Assembly (NCBI RefSeq): GCF_963583255.1
Contig: NC_084816.1
Location: 23,458,119 to 23,522,118, forward strand
From: Pyrus communis
Taxonomy: Eukaryota; Streptophyta; Magnoliopsida; Rosales; Rosaceae
DNA length: 64,000 nucleotides
Direction: 5' to 3'
Each line of letters opens with the position of its first letter. Within the stretch, counting starts at the first letter, position 1. The translations under genes were made by a program, and so were the position numbers. Shown in pieces: positions 11,724 to 22,705 of this stretch. The notes beneath the pieces are model-generated. The model saw only the letters and a program-made list of their open reading frames with translations, was not told the origin of the DNA and did no database searches.

Positions 11724-14700
11724 TTAAGAGTCAGATTGAGGTATAATTTGATTTATCACCCTCTTCACTTCCGTAATACTTATTTTCTTGCCACTCACGT
11801 TATCCTTCACCTGAAAAAAATGAAATTAAAAAAATGTCAAAAAATCAGAAGAATAATTCTCATTAACTAATATTGCATGGTGAAAGTGAAATACTACATA
11901 AATTACGTACCTTGGCCCTCAGTTCAGCTACGAAGTACCCATTATTCAATGAGGACTGGACAACCGTGGTCTCAATTCTTAGCTCCCTAAGTGTTTGCAT
12001 CACATCAAGCAATAACCCTTCTCTATAAGGGCATTGGAGCTCCAACAACCCGTCACTCTCGATTATTGACACCTCTAGAGAAGTTCCCGTCACCATAGGT
12101 GTTGGTGACAGTTCTGGCTGAGGTGGTGGCAGCGGCAGTGGAGGTGGTAAGTCCTCCATTGCTTTAGGCTTAGCAATGGCGACGCCACCACTTCCTTCCA
12201 CAATCCTCAACTTCCTTTTTTCCGACCCGTGGCCGGCCTGTGTCCGCTCTACTACTGGGAGCCCACTTCGCAAATCTTTACAACTACTCGACCTTTGTAT
12301 TTCCCCGGATGATCTCGACCGTTGATCATCCTCCATCGGCACGTTACGTGCCTCGAGATCCTGAATTTTCTTACGCAGTTGCTTCACGTACTCGATTGTG
12401 TCCCCTAATATGGAAGCCTTGTCCATTTTTGTCACAAAAGGCACAAGCGACCTTAGTATAATAAACCTCTCATTAAGCTTCTCTCTACGTCGTCGTTCCG
12501 CTAACACATGATTGGCGCTGAGCTCGTCTTGTGGGGTCCCTTTCCTCAACCGAGTCGAGGCTTCACCCTCGTGAGATTTTGGCGAGTTCTCATCACGGTA
12601 TTTTGAGTGAAGGAACGGTACACTGAACAAGATATATTTCAAAAGCCATTGGGACGTGCCTTCGGCCGGCATAAGGAGGTGGTGATCAACTCGGCTCGAC
12701 CACTTGGCGAAAGCTGACTGAGTCGAACAAACTGCATAATCGGTGGACGAATTCATCGTCCACCGAGTCGACTGTCCCTGGAGTATGGTGGAGACCGTCT
12801 CCGAGTAATGTGTGTCATCATTTGTCAACTCCTCTAACGCTAGGGGTCCTGAACACACTAAACAAATTAGGTTGCAATAATTTGTCAAGAAAATACCAAC
12901 AAACAAACAATTAGTTATAATAATGATTAGGTTGAAAGCTTGATTAAGAAGTACTTAATTCAACATTTAACATTGAACTTTATGAAGGTTAATTGAAACT
13001 TTGATCCTAATCCAAATATAATATGAAATCAAAGGAGCAAATTGGCCAGTTTTTTCACGTGGCTAGGAAAACCACGCATACAGGTTGAACTTTTGCCTTA
13101 GGGTTTTGTCTTTTTTTGTTTAGACAACGTGGTACAATCCCGAGAAAGGAAGAGTTTTTCAGGGATCGCTGCAGCGCGTCGAATTTTTCAATGTATAGCA
13201 CACTTTGGTACACCATAATATAAGGTGTTATCATAATATAAATAGTTATAAATTGTTTTAAAGTATTTAAATACATATATTATAATACTTTATTCATGAT
13301 ATATTGAAATTCCTGCATTTTAAAAGAAACTAATGTCTATAAATTGTTGATTTTAATTTTTACTCTATTGAGATTAAGAAGTAAAAAAAACAAAACAAAA
13401 GAAGGGTATACCAATTAATTACTAACTTTTATAGTACCTGCGTGCGGTGGTTGAAGGCCGCTGCTCAGTGGCTCTTGTACTGACGGCCACCGCCGGGTTG
13501 ACTCCGCTCGATACGAGTCAGCTTGGCGCTGCTGATCAGCTGGATTCCTAGACTGACTTAAGGCTAACAAGTGGAAATCAGAGTCCAAGTTATTTGAGGC
13601 GTCATCAGGGGAGCCGAGCCGGATGTCTTCGGACATCTCGAGTTGCATGAGCTCGCTTGGCTCGGCAACTGCGGCCAAAGCCTGAGGAGGATTTGCGGCG
13701 GGAACCACGGCTCCACCATTGGGGCCTGTTTCAGCTTCGGAGTCGGACTCGGCTTCGTCGTCCTCCTCCTGATTATCATCTTCTTCGTCCTCTTCGTCTT
13801 CTTGGGCGGCGTTGAGAGGAGGGTCGGTGGACATGGCGGGTAGGAGGTTTGAGGAGTGGAAATGTGGGTGGTCGGATGAGGTGGTGGGGTTGGAGGTGGA
13901 GTGCTCGGAGAGGGCGGGTTTTGGGGGTGGAGGGTGGTGGTGATCAACGAAGAAGGTTTTGACGCGTTGGACGAAGGCGTGGTCTTCTGGAACCTACATT
14001 AAATTAATACGTACAATAACAAAATATTTTAATACATAATTAAACATGCATAAATAAGGTGACCTTTTAATTTGACTAACAAAAAAAACAAAAATTATCA
14101 CGTACCCTCTCTGTGGTGCCAAACTCTACGACGCCGCCTAGAAGAGGAATGCACACCACAGTCTGTATACGAGCACTCTGTAGAGTCATGCAAAGAAACA
14201 CAATTAAGTTTATAATGCCTAATAAGTGAAGACATAATCTCATTAAACACTATATGGAAAGACGTTACCATTGTACTTAGTTTTATTTTTAAGCATAACG
14301 TTCTAAACTACTCTAATCTAAAAAGTTCGAATTCAAAATTAAGCACAATGAGGCTGTACACTATTCTAACATATAGTGATTTAAGTTACGTCTGCATTAT
14401 GGGTACTTACTTTGCCAAGCTCTCATATACATTAGCGGATTTCAAACTCTGGACCTAAATTACGTGATGCATGACATCCATCAGGCTAATCTCGATGGCT
14501 TACTTTTACCAAACTATTTAATAATAATTTAGGAAACATGATAACAAAAACAGATATAGAGTGTGGAATTACTCCCTAGGTAGGATTTGAGGCCAGCTAG
14601 TTTTACAATACAGTATTGTATTCATAAAGCTGCACAAAGGAGATAGAGGTTGGCTTTGTTTAGTATAGATGGTACCTTTGCCAAAATAGCTCTGGAAAAG

Positions 14701-17700
14701 GTTTTGCTATCGACCTCGTTTGCACCCGTGAGCCATACATGCTGCCGCCTTGCGTATGCTTTACCTGGCAACCTACGTTCGTACGCATATCAAAATCTTC
14801 CTTAATCAACCATTTAAATTATTATCCTTTCATAATCATATAGTAAATAGCTAGCTTTGTATGCTTATACGAAGCTTTGAAAGATGAAGAGGTAGTTACA
14901 CATAAACGGTAATGTTTCAGTTAGTGCAAGTAAATAGGCAGGCCTCTATACATTAGGGTGAGGGATGCTTACTGCTAGCTTTAGGTCTCGTTTGAAAATG
15001 CGTTTTTGAACATCACTTAAGCTCATACCATTTCCTACTGGAAGAACTTCTATTACAAACATGTTATGTCAATAAAAACCTAAATAATTCTTAAAAAAGT
15101 ACTTGAAGTGCTACTTGAATGAAGCACCTGTTTAGAAACCACTACCGATTGCTTTTCTAACAATTTTAATTATTTGGAAGCGTTTTAAAGCATTTTAAAA
15201 TGATTTTATATAACTATTTTATGGATTTTCATTAGTTAAATAATAGAAATGAGGTATTGTGTCATCCACACACTTCTTTTTACCTTCTACATGCTCATTT
15301 TTACTTTCTACACACCTTATTAATTTTTGTCTATTCATTCGATTCGATAACCAAAAATTAAGATGAGAGTGTAAACATGTAGCAACAAATTAAGTTGAGT
15401 GCTACTGCATGTGGTGGGTGCCGAAAGGCATCTCTAAAGCCCATGACCTAGAACTAGAGAGCTGCAGTAATTCCTTATATCTGAAAAAGCACGTCGTTTT
15501 ATATCCAGTGGGTTTAAGAAGGGGCATAAGAGTACGGGCCCGATACATTATTTGACCTACTCCCACACAAGAGAGAATAATACAGATTCTCCTTAGGCTG
15601 TGTGTCTGGCATTGATGAACACATTTGATTGTCTGTTATCCCAAACAAGTAGCTTCCATCCCACTGAAGCAGGTGAAGAAGTAAGTGATAACTAGCTAGA
15701 TATTTCAACGTCAAAAATTTAATTTATATACATTCACTCCATCTATAAATAGCCAAATCCCTCTGCAGAGTCCCAGAATATGAGAATATATTCCCCCACC
15801 AGTCTCTAAATTAAGCAGTTTCCAATCTTAAAATTGTAAAAAATTTAACAAACGTATCTAAGCAAACTGTCCTTCATTAACTCCTCAACAGACTAGAATT
15901 CCATAAGTAGTGCAGTTACAGAAAATGCAAGAAGAATATCACGATGATCAAATGCTTTATTTACGTAACAAACAGAAAAAACTACCTCAAGAATATTGAA
16001 GTTTGGTTACTTAGCGCAAAGTATATAGGAGCAGTTTTTTTAGCAGGGATCTTGTTTTACCTTAAAGTTTAGCGTTAGGGTTTTCGTTACAGTAGAATAT
16101 ATAGGATCCATGCTAAAAAGGAGCTCGCATATATGTATTATGTATTATTTGAAACGGACTTCAAGAACGGACATGTCAATATTTTCTGCATGTGTATCGT
16201 ATTGTTGTGTATATGTATGACACACATGTATACAAAGAGACAAAGCAAAATCAAACAAACAAAACATCACTAAACTAACAACGACGGGGTACTTTGGATT
16301 TAGATGAGAGATTTTTCAGTGTAACGGTCCCACGAGGTGGTACACCACGTGTCTTTATATAAATGGTGGGTTGTGTGTATTAAAAGGTTAATAACTTAAA
16401 AACTAAAATTTTTCATTACTTACATAAAAACACGTGATGTACCATCTGTGTTCCCGTCATAACTAAAAATTTCTCCATTTAGAGAAGTTGTTTGGGCTTG
16501 TAAAGTTTGCCTGAGAGATATTCGAGGAGGCGGTGTTACGTCAACGAGAGATTCACATGTGCCAAGATGCATTCTTTCACGCTTAACTACAGCCTTACAT
16601 TTGTAGATAATTATTTTCATCTTTGGAAAAGTTACAGTTCCCGACAATTGTTGGCTCACCCATATTTACCACACTCATATGATTATATCTCACTGCCAGC
16701 TGTTTACACAAACTTATACAGTGTCCTATATATTGTCTATCTAAGCAAATTTAAGAGTATTTGTCAAATATCATAAATGTCATTGGCAGGTAACCTAGGG
16801 CATTGTTTGTACTCATGCATGCAACTATACCAAGTACTAAATCCATCAACCACAATAAGTACGACACCGGCGGAAGGTGAGCTTTTTATTTGCAGCAGTT
16901 GTTAGTACTGATTGATTATACCAAATGGGGTATTAGGGTATGCAAGCACAGAGTCCATAATTTATGAGGGGTTTCAAAAAAAAATTTATCCTCCTATGTA
17001 TTACATATGAGTATAAATTTTCTAATAAAAAAGTTTTTAATTGAAAAGAAAAATTATCATATGATTTTAAGGAAAACTAATGAAAAGAGTTTGAAAACTT
17101 TGAGTTTTAACGATAAGGACAAAATAAAGGGTAAAATGAATAATACCATGATTGACTTTTTACTGTAAAAATATGGTTTTTCGTTAAAGTGAACAGTACC
17201 AGAAGCTTTTCGTTAAAGTTCCTAGGATTTTATCTATATTACAATTGATTAAGTGGAACTTATACTTAATATATTAACTTTTCACTTTTCTCTAGGAAAA
17301 AAAAAACTTGTGTATTATTTTCTTCTACTTTTCTTTAACAAAAAACTAACTCATGCATTAATTGCTTTCTTCCACAAACACAATTGTATTTTCATCTCTC
17401 TTTTAGACGTGATCCATTTTTTTATGGATGAACCGTAAATCATGATTTCATAGCAATTGGAGGTTATTCAATTAGTAAGACTAAGATGCTAATTTCAATT
17501 AAATTCGCACACGACCCTTAAAATGTAGACAGCCTTGGACAATACCCCTAAATATTTATCACATATGTGTTAGGAGAAAGTGTGTGTAGTTATTATGGCA
17601 CATCAAAACAGTAATTCTGCAATATTCATCTTTCTACAATATTCATCTTTAATGTGTAGTACTCAAGTATATATCTCAAGCTTTTGGGAACGAAACAAGA

Positions 17701-18569
17701 TGAGTATATATAACCGCTGTAAATTCCCCCCCACCCCCCATATAACCACTGTAAGTTAATAATAGCAACATTGATAGGGTTTTTTTCTCATTATATTTTG
17801 TAAATTAAGGAAGCATTTTAACTAAATTTTACTTGTTACGTATGCTACATAACAGCTGTGTGAAACAATTAATAAAAGCGTTGAATATTCACATTACCAT
17901 AAAAAAAAATTCTACTAATAGTTGCAGAGTTTTGCACTGAACTTACACCACAAAAAGCAATAATATATTTGTCAGGAATTATTAAAAATTGAAGAAGTTT
18001 GCAGGGATTGAAGAGAACGTGAAAATCTATATAGCCAAGTAATTAAATAGAAGCATAATGAGGTGCTATTAATTGCTTACCCGACGCCGGGGGGAAAGGA
18101 GAATGAGACACACATCAAGTAGAACCATTCGGACTCGGTTAAGTCCTCCGGGGATAAGGAGGCACAAGGGCGGCGTGCCGGTGGCTGGTTCGTCTCTCCA
18201 GCAGACAAAGAGTCGTAGAGCTCTCTTAGCTGCTGGCTCCGCTGGAGTGACGCCTCCTCGGCACTCACTTCCATTGGTTGCACCGTCTTCCTCGTCTTGA
18301 TGGCTCCATTGTAGTACCCATCTGACCATACTAAGATCCTGATGTATTCATCATGATGAATAATAATTACATTTATTAATTAATTTTCTTGAAGAATTAA
18401 TGAATTAAAATGAAATGAAATTGAAGGTACGGTAGGGTTTCTGGGTTAGGTAGACGTACCCTTGTTGGGGACAGATTTGCCAGAAGAGACTGTAAGTCCA
18501 TTGAACAGATTGGACTGAGGCCTGCAACATACCGCGGAGGCGGCTGCTACTTGGCGGTGGCAAAGCCAT
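11724..18569 (-). CDS. bHLH3: TT8/AN1-type bHLH regulator of anthocyanin synthesis (bHLH3), 7 exons, complete
   Basis: Nuclear transcription factor of subgroup IIIf. In apple and relatives this protein pairs with R2R3-MYBs and a WD40 protein to switch on late flavonoid genes such as DFR. Exons in transcript order: 18569-18460, 18338-18081, 14772-14676, 14177-14106, 13993-13438, 12848-11911, 11810-11724; 2118 bases, 705 residues. Features: amino-terminal MYB-interacting region (SVQWTYSLFWQICPQQ, then ESEWFYLMCVSFSF), an acidic stretch of Glu/Asp in exon 5, and the bHLH at about 475-525 with basic-region H478, E482, R486 (HVLAERRRREKLNERF). A proline run and a carboxy-terminal ACT-like region (GTSLEVSIIESDGLLELQCP) follow. 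The start MALPPPSSSRLRGM fits the family. Intron 2 is 3.3 kb and holds three MITEs. A (CT)n tract lies in the leader. No inactivating change is seen. Confidence 0.95.
15256..15407. mobile_element. MITE-like element, family E copy 1 (bHLH3 intron 2)
   Basis: About 150 bp, with ends that are imperfect inverted repeats (GTGTCATCCACACAC against a GTAGCACTCA-type end) and an inner segment CTTATTAATTTTTG with a CATTCATTCGAT-like stretch. The same arrangement recurs at 47228-47364. Exact borders are uncertain. Confidence 0.5.
16305..16476. mobile_element. Palindromic MITE, family D copy 1 (bHLH3 intron 2)
   Basis: A 172-bp element whose ends are inverted repeats of about 48 bp (GAGAGATTTTTCAGTG and the complement of the right end, both running into GGTACAYCACGTGT). 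ATTTAGA at 16298-16304 and 16477-16483 is a 7-bp direct duplication. It carries two ACGTG cores (G-box-like) in its arms. The second copy is at about 57948-58110. Confidence 0.75.
17070..17223. mobile_element. Mutator-like MITE, family C copy 2 (bHLH3 intron 2)
   Basis: A 154-bp element in inverse orientation to the other copies, from AGGAAAACTAATG to CGTTAAAGTTCCT. The flanks are ATGATTTTA (17061-17069) and AGGATTTTA (17224-17232), a 9-bp duplication with one difference. Confidence 0.8.
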
Positions 18570-18609
18570 TTTTGGCCACCTGACCTTCTCTACCTCTACT
18601 AGTCTTAAT

Positions 18610-18610
<1 letters not shown>

Positions 18611-18654
<44 letters not shown>
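18611..18654. repeat. (GA/CT)n microsatellite in the bHLH3 leader
   Basis: About 22 uninterrupted GA units, read as CT on the gene's strand, lying 42-85 bases upstream of the bHLH3 start codon. It is probably transcribed in the 5' UTR. Pyrimidine tracts near plant start sites can affect transcription, but an effect here is inference. Confidence 0.9.
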
Positions 18655-18656
<2 letters not shown>

Positions 18657-18967
18657 GAGCTTAAGCTAGCTACCGTTTTTTCCTAACTCTCCTTTTTTTT
18701 CTATGAAATAAAATCTAGATTAAGCAAAAAAAATTAAGGATTAAGAGAAAGGATAAAGGGGTTCCAGTTTTGGGATTTTGGGTTTGATAGGTAAGTGAAA
18801 AGGCAGCAGAAAGGAGGAGGTGAGTTTGCAGAGCTAGCTAATGATCAAACACCTTTGGTGTTTGAGAGGTAAACTGATATATGAAGAGTACATAAAGGAA
18901 AAATAGAAAGGTGGAAGAACTTTAAGGAGAGAAGAGAAGGTGAGGAGAACGTTAAAGCAGACCAGCA

Positions 18968-18970
<3 letters not shown>

Positions 18971-19001
<31 letters not shown>
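18971..19001. repeat. (GA)n microsatellite upstream of bHLH3
   Basis: A second GA tract of about 15 units, roughly 400 bp upstream of the bHLH3 start codon. Confidence 0.9.
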
Positions 19002-19004
<3 letters not shown>

Positions 19005-19464
19005 TTGAGAAGAAGAGTGAAAAGGTAGATGATGACTTTGAGGAAGATACGTTAGTTGCATCCCAAGAAATGCCATCTTTTTTACCTCTTGACTTTGGTT
19101 TTTAAAAATAAAAAATCATATGTTACGCGTATATTATTATCATGATGTTATATAACAATGATATACTAATATGTAATTTTTTTCATTAAACATTTATTAT
19201 TGATATGAGAGTTCAGATAATAATATAACCGTGGTATATAAGTTCATTACATCTATAAGATAGGGTGAGGATGTTAAAAATTCAGTGGAAATACGAATGG
19301 TCGTTGGACATGGCTGATGGGAAGAGTTTTTAGGGGGGGAGAGAGAGAAAGGGAGCATTAGTGGGAAAGAGTTTGGCGATATTGTGGGGGGTTTTGACTG
19401 GTCGGTCTACCTGCGCGCGTGGCTTCATATGATTGCAACATTAAGTGTCTCTTTCTCTACGTAT

Positions 19465-19502
<38 letters not shown>

Positions 19503-20069
19503 GAGAGTGAGACGTTTTTTTATGGGTCAGAGGAGAGAGGTGGGATTAGGTGGCCAAAGACTGGGCGTTGGAGTTTCAGTTTAGAATTATATGAGCATGT
19601 GAAAGTTGAAGCTACCAATAATTCCACATCCACTTGTCAAAACGTGTTACATGGCATACTAAAGTTTCATTTCAAGGTCACCAGAAATTTCTTAAGTTTA
19701 ATTTGGAAACATACGTTACGTAATGTACCAGTTTATGTTTTATAACAAAATTGGACAGTATTAATCGATATGACTTATTTTTAGAGAATATATATTTAAA
19801 AAATGAATTTAAGATTTATATAATAATGTTACATGATTGTATTTTAAACACACTAATAAATTTCCAAAAGTCACTTATGAAGTTATGAGATTTTTAAGAT
19901 AGTTGTTATTGATAAGAAATGTCATTGCAGAAAAATATAAGAGAGAAATTCTACCTAAAGTAAGACTTCTTTAGAGTACAAGTTATAACAGTTCCATTTT
20001 TCTATTTAAATTTTCCCTTTCCTTCCTATAGGACTTATACCATATAAAACTCCAACTAATTAATCTGGT
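19002..20069. other. bHLH3 upstream region, AT-rich
   Basis: No gene. It holds a third GA tract (19465-19509) and plain AT-rich sequence. The core promoter of bHLH3 should lie near 18650-19100 on the minus strand, but I cannot point to a convincing TATA box. Confidence 0.5.
19465..19509. repeat. (GA)n microsatellite
   Basis: An interrupted GA tract about 0.9 kb upstream of the bHLH3 start codon. Confidence 0.85.
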
Positions 20070-20356
20070 GAACTTCAACACATTAGTCAAATTCAAGACA
20101 TTAGGCACAAGGGTTTTGTTTTTTCTTTCCCATAAATGGGGTATTTGTCTTTAGAGTAAATTACACTTTCATACCTTAGTTTTGGGGTCTATTTCAATTC
20201 CTTACAACATCTTGAACTTCAACACATTAGTCAAATTCAAGACATTAGGCACAAGGGTTTTGTTTTTTCTTTCCCAAAATGGGGTATTTGTCTTTAGGGT
20301 AAATTACACTTTCATACCTTAGGTTTGGGGTCTATTTCAATTCCTTACAACATCTT
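20070..20356. repeat. 144-bp tandem duplication across a transposon border
   Basis: Units at 20070-20213 and 20214-20356 are nearly identical. Each contains flanking DNA plus the first part of the terminal inverted repeat of the element at 20297-21494, so the duplication spans the old insertion junction. The differences are a few single bases. Confidence 0.85.
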
Positions 20357-21494
20357 CAAAACATTTCACTTTCATACCTTACGTACTATTTTATTTCAAA
20401 ATAATACCTCCGTTACATTTTCTATCCATTGGTTTGTTACATGCTGACATGGCATTAGTGGACCCTGTTACACGTCAGCCCATTCCCTCCAAAACTTGCA
20501 CACGTGGATATCCATCTGCCACGTCATGCCAACTCAGCAAAAAAAATAAAAAATTGAAAGGGGGATCTGGGCAATCACCCTCTTCCTCCTCTCCCTCTAG
20601 CTCACCTCCCGCCGCCACCTTCCAGCTGGTTCCTCGAGGTCCGATTTCTCCCCGAGTTCTCCGAACCACATCCACCACTTCGACGGTTTTCGAGTGAAGC
20701 GGGTCGCCAAGGAAGTTCAATTGAAACCTAGCTCTCCGCCGCTGCTGGTGAGCACAAGGTCGAATCAGGGTGATCAAGGCTCGCTTCACCCACTCGCCTT
20801 CGACTCCACTGATTTGAACCAGCGAGTTCATCATAGCGGATATGCGCATATTCAACCTGTTCGACGGGAAAGATTTGGTGTTTTGACTCCCTTCCTGGTT
20901 CTTGTGAAGGCTACAGCGAAACGATCCTGGATGCGACGTCAGTGAGCATATACATGTTTACTTTGGCATCGAAATCAGTCTGGTTATCTTTGAAACGGCG
21001 ATGGATCGTTTCGAATGATGGTTAGGAGATATCGAGCGGTGGTTGATGGAGAATTGGACGGACAGAGACGAAGAGGAGGAAGCGGGACGGACATTGATCG
21101 GTGGTGGTGGTGGTTGTGGATTTGCTGATTGTAGTAATGGTGGTCCTGGTGGTGTTGGAAGAAGACGGAGGCCGGAGAGGAGAAGTTGGAGATTGTCAAA
21201 GAAAGGGGTGGGGTTGAGAGGAAGGGTAAGGGATGGGGTTGTGGGGTTTTTATTTTTTAATTAATTATTTTTAAATGCATTAAAAATTATTTTTTAGTCA
21301 CGTGGCACAAATGTAGTAGCCACATAGCACAAATGTGGCAACCATGTCAGCATTTACATCAATGGATGGAAAATGTAACAGAGGTATTATTTTGAAATAA
21401 AATAGTACGTAAGGTATGAAAGTGAAATGTTTTGAAGATGTTGTAAGGAATTAAAATAGACTCCAAACTTAAGGTATGAAAGTGTAATTTACCC
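20297..21494. mobile_element. Non-autonomous Mutator-like element, 1.2 kb, with GC-rich core
   Basis: Terminal inverted repeats of about 150 bp (20297-20450 and 21342-21494; outer end GGGTAAATTACACTTTC) match at roughly 95%. The flanks are TTGTCTTTA (20288-20296) and TTGTCTTTT (21495-21503), a 9-bp duplication with one change. The core (about 20460-21250) is far more GC-rich than its surroundings and has short ORFs on both strands, none recognised. It could be a Pack-MULE that captured gene sequence. No transposase. It begins about 1.7 kb upstream of the bHLH3 start codon. Confidence 0.8.
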
Positions 21495-21504
21495 TTGTCT
21501 TTTA

Positions 21505-22168
21505 GTTTTATAAAAGAGGAAATCCTAGCTAGTTAGCATAAGTGTGTCTACTTCTATATATATATATTTTCAATTTGATTTGGATTTTATTTCTATTATA
21601 TTTTTACTTTGCTTTTACTAAACATATTATTAATTTGTACTCTTTTTTTACTTTCCTCTTTTTTGTCAGCAATTATAGGCTCATTTGGAAGTGTTTTTAA
21701 AATGACTAAAAGTACTTTCGATGAAATTGATTTTGAGTTTTAAAAGCAATTTAAGTGTTTTTTTTTTTTTTGAAAGAAACACCAGATATGTGTTTCTTGC
21801 AGGAAACACTTAAGGTGTTTTCTAGGATTCACTTGGATAATTACAAAGGATTGGTTTTATAAACATCTTTACCAAAAATACTTCTAATCATTTTAAAAAC
21901 ACTTCCCAAAGAGTCATATATTATTGCCTTTTTGAAATATATGTGTGTGTGTGTGTGTGTGTGTTGTGAACAACAAAAAACCATGTACTGCAATAGGGAG
22001 AGACAATTTTCCAACAAGTCTGAAGCTGCCAAAAAGGAGAAAAAAAGTCAGAAGCAAAACAAAAGATCACACTGGAAGGGTCACTTTCAAACTAAATATT
22101 TTGCCAACCACACAGTTGAGCCAACACAAAAATAAGGATGACATCTTGATTTCCCAAAGCTCAGGAAG
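21505..22168. other. Intergenic, AT-rich
   Basis: A (GT)n run at about 21944-21963; otherwise no gene or recognised element. Confidence 0.5.
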
Positions 22169-22171
22169 AAA

Positions 22172-22593
22172 CACTACTACAAATTTTTACATACATGACA
22201 CATTTTATGGGTCATGTTAAAAGTTTAATGACGCAAGGGTTTAGCGTCATCTTTGTGGGTGTCATTAAAGATATTTTTTATGACGTTGAAAGAGTGTCAT
22301 GTATTACTTTTAAGGACGCCTAACAAGCGTCATTGAATTAAGAACTTGTGTCATCTATTACCATTTAAGACATGAAATAAGTGTCATAAACATAGGAATG
22401 AGTGTGATGGTATACTAATCATGACACACGCACAATGTCATGCATAGCTTTTAGAGACACATAACAAGCGTCATTGAATTAAAAAAGCATGTCATTAAAA
22501 AATGTCATTAATTTATTTTAATAACGTTTTTAATAAAAAAAATGTCATTAAAAAATTTAGTAAGTGTCATGAAAGCTCTATTTTGTAATAGTG
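22172..22593. mobile_element. Miniature CACTA (En/Spm) element
   Basis: A 422-bp element with termini CACTACTACAAA and TTTTGTAATAGTG and a 3-bp AAA duplication on both sides. Short words of the TGTCAT/ATGACA type recur many times inside in both orientations, as expected for subterminal transposase-binding repeats. No coding sequence. Confidence 0.85.
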
Positions 22594-22636
22594 AAACCAC
22601 TAAAAAAACATCCCATATACTAAAAAAAAACCCACC

Positions 22637-22705
22637 GCAAGTTGTAGTGTTGTACGACCTGGGTTTCCCTTAGCAAGCCCATCTATATTCACTTTGACCC
22701 AAAGA
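22637..22705 (-). pseudogene. RNase H fragment of a LINE-type retroelement
   Basis: The minus strand reads VKVNIDGLAKGNPGR, the start of the plant LINE-associated RNase H domain (usual KVNTDGSxKGNPG). Only about 20 residues can be followed before the similarity is lost, so this is a relic. Confidence 0.55.

Noticed and set aside
11592..11870. 92-codon plus ORF
   Set aside because: Antisense to the last bHLH3 exon and 3' UTR; no family resemblance.
13564..13947. 127-codon minus ORF rich in Pro/Thr
   Set aside because: Alternative frame of the acidic exon of bHLH3; the real frame is 13438-13993.
20475..20855. 126-codon minus ORF
   Set aside because: Lies in the core of the Mutator-like element; not recognised, and the overlapping plus-strand frame is also open because of GC content.
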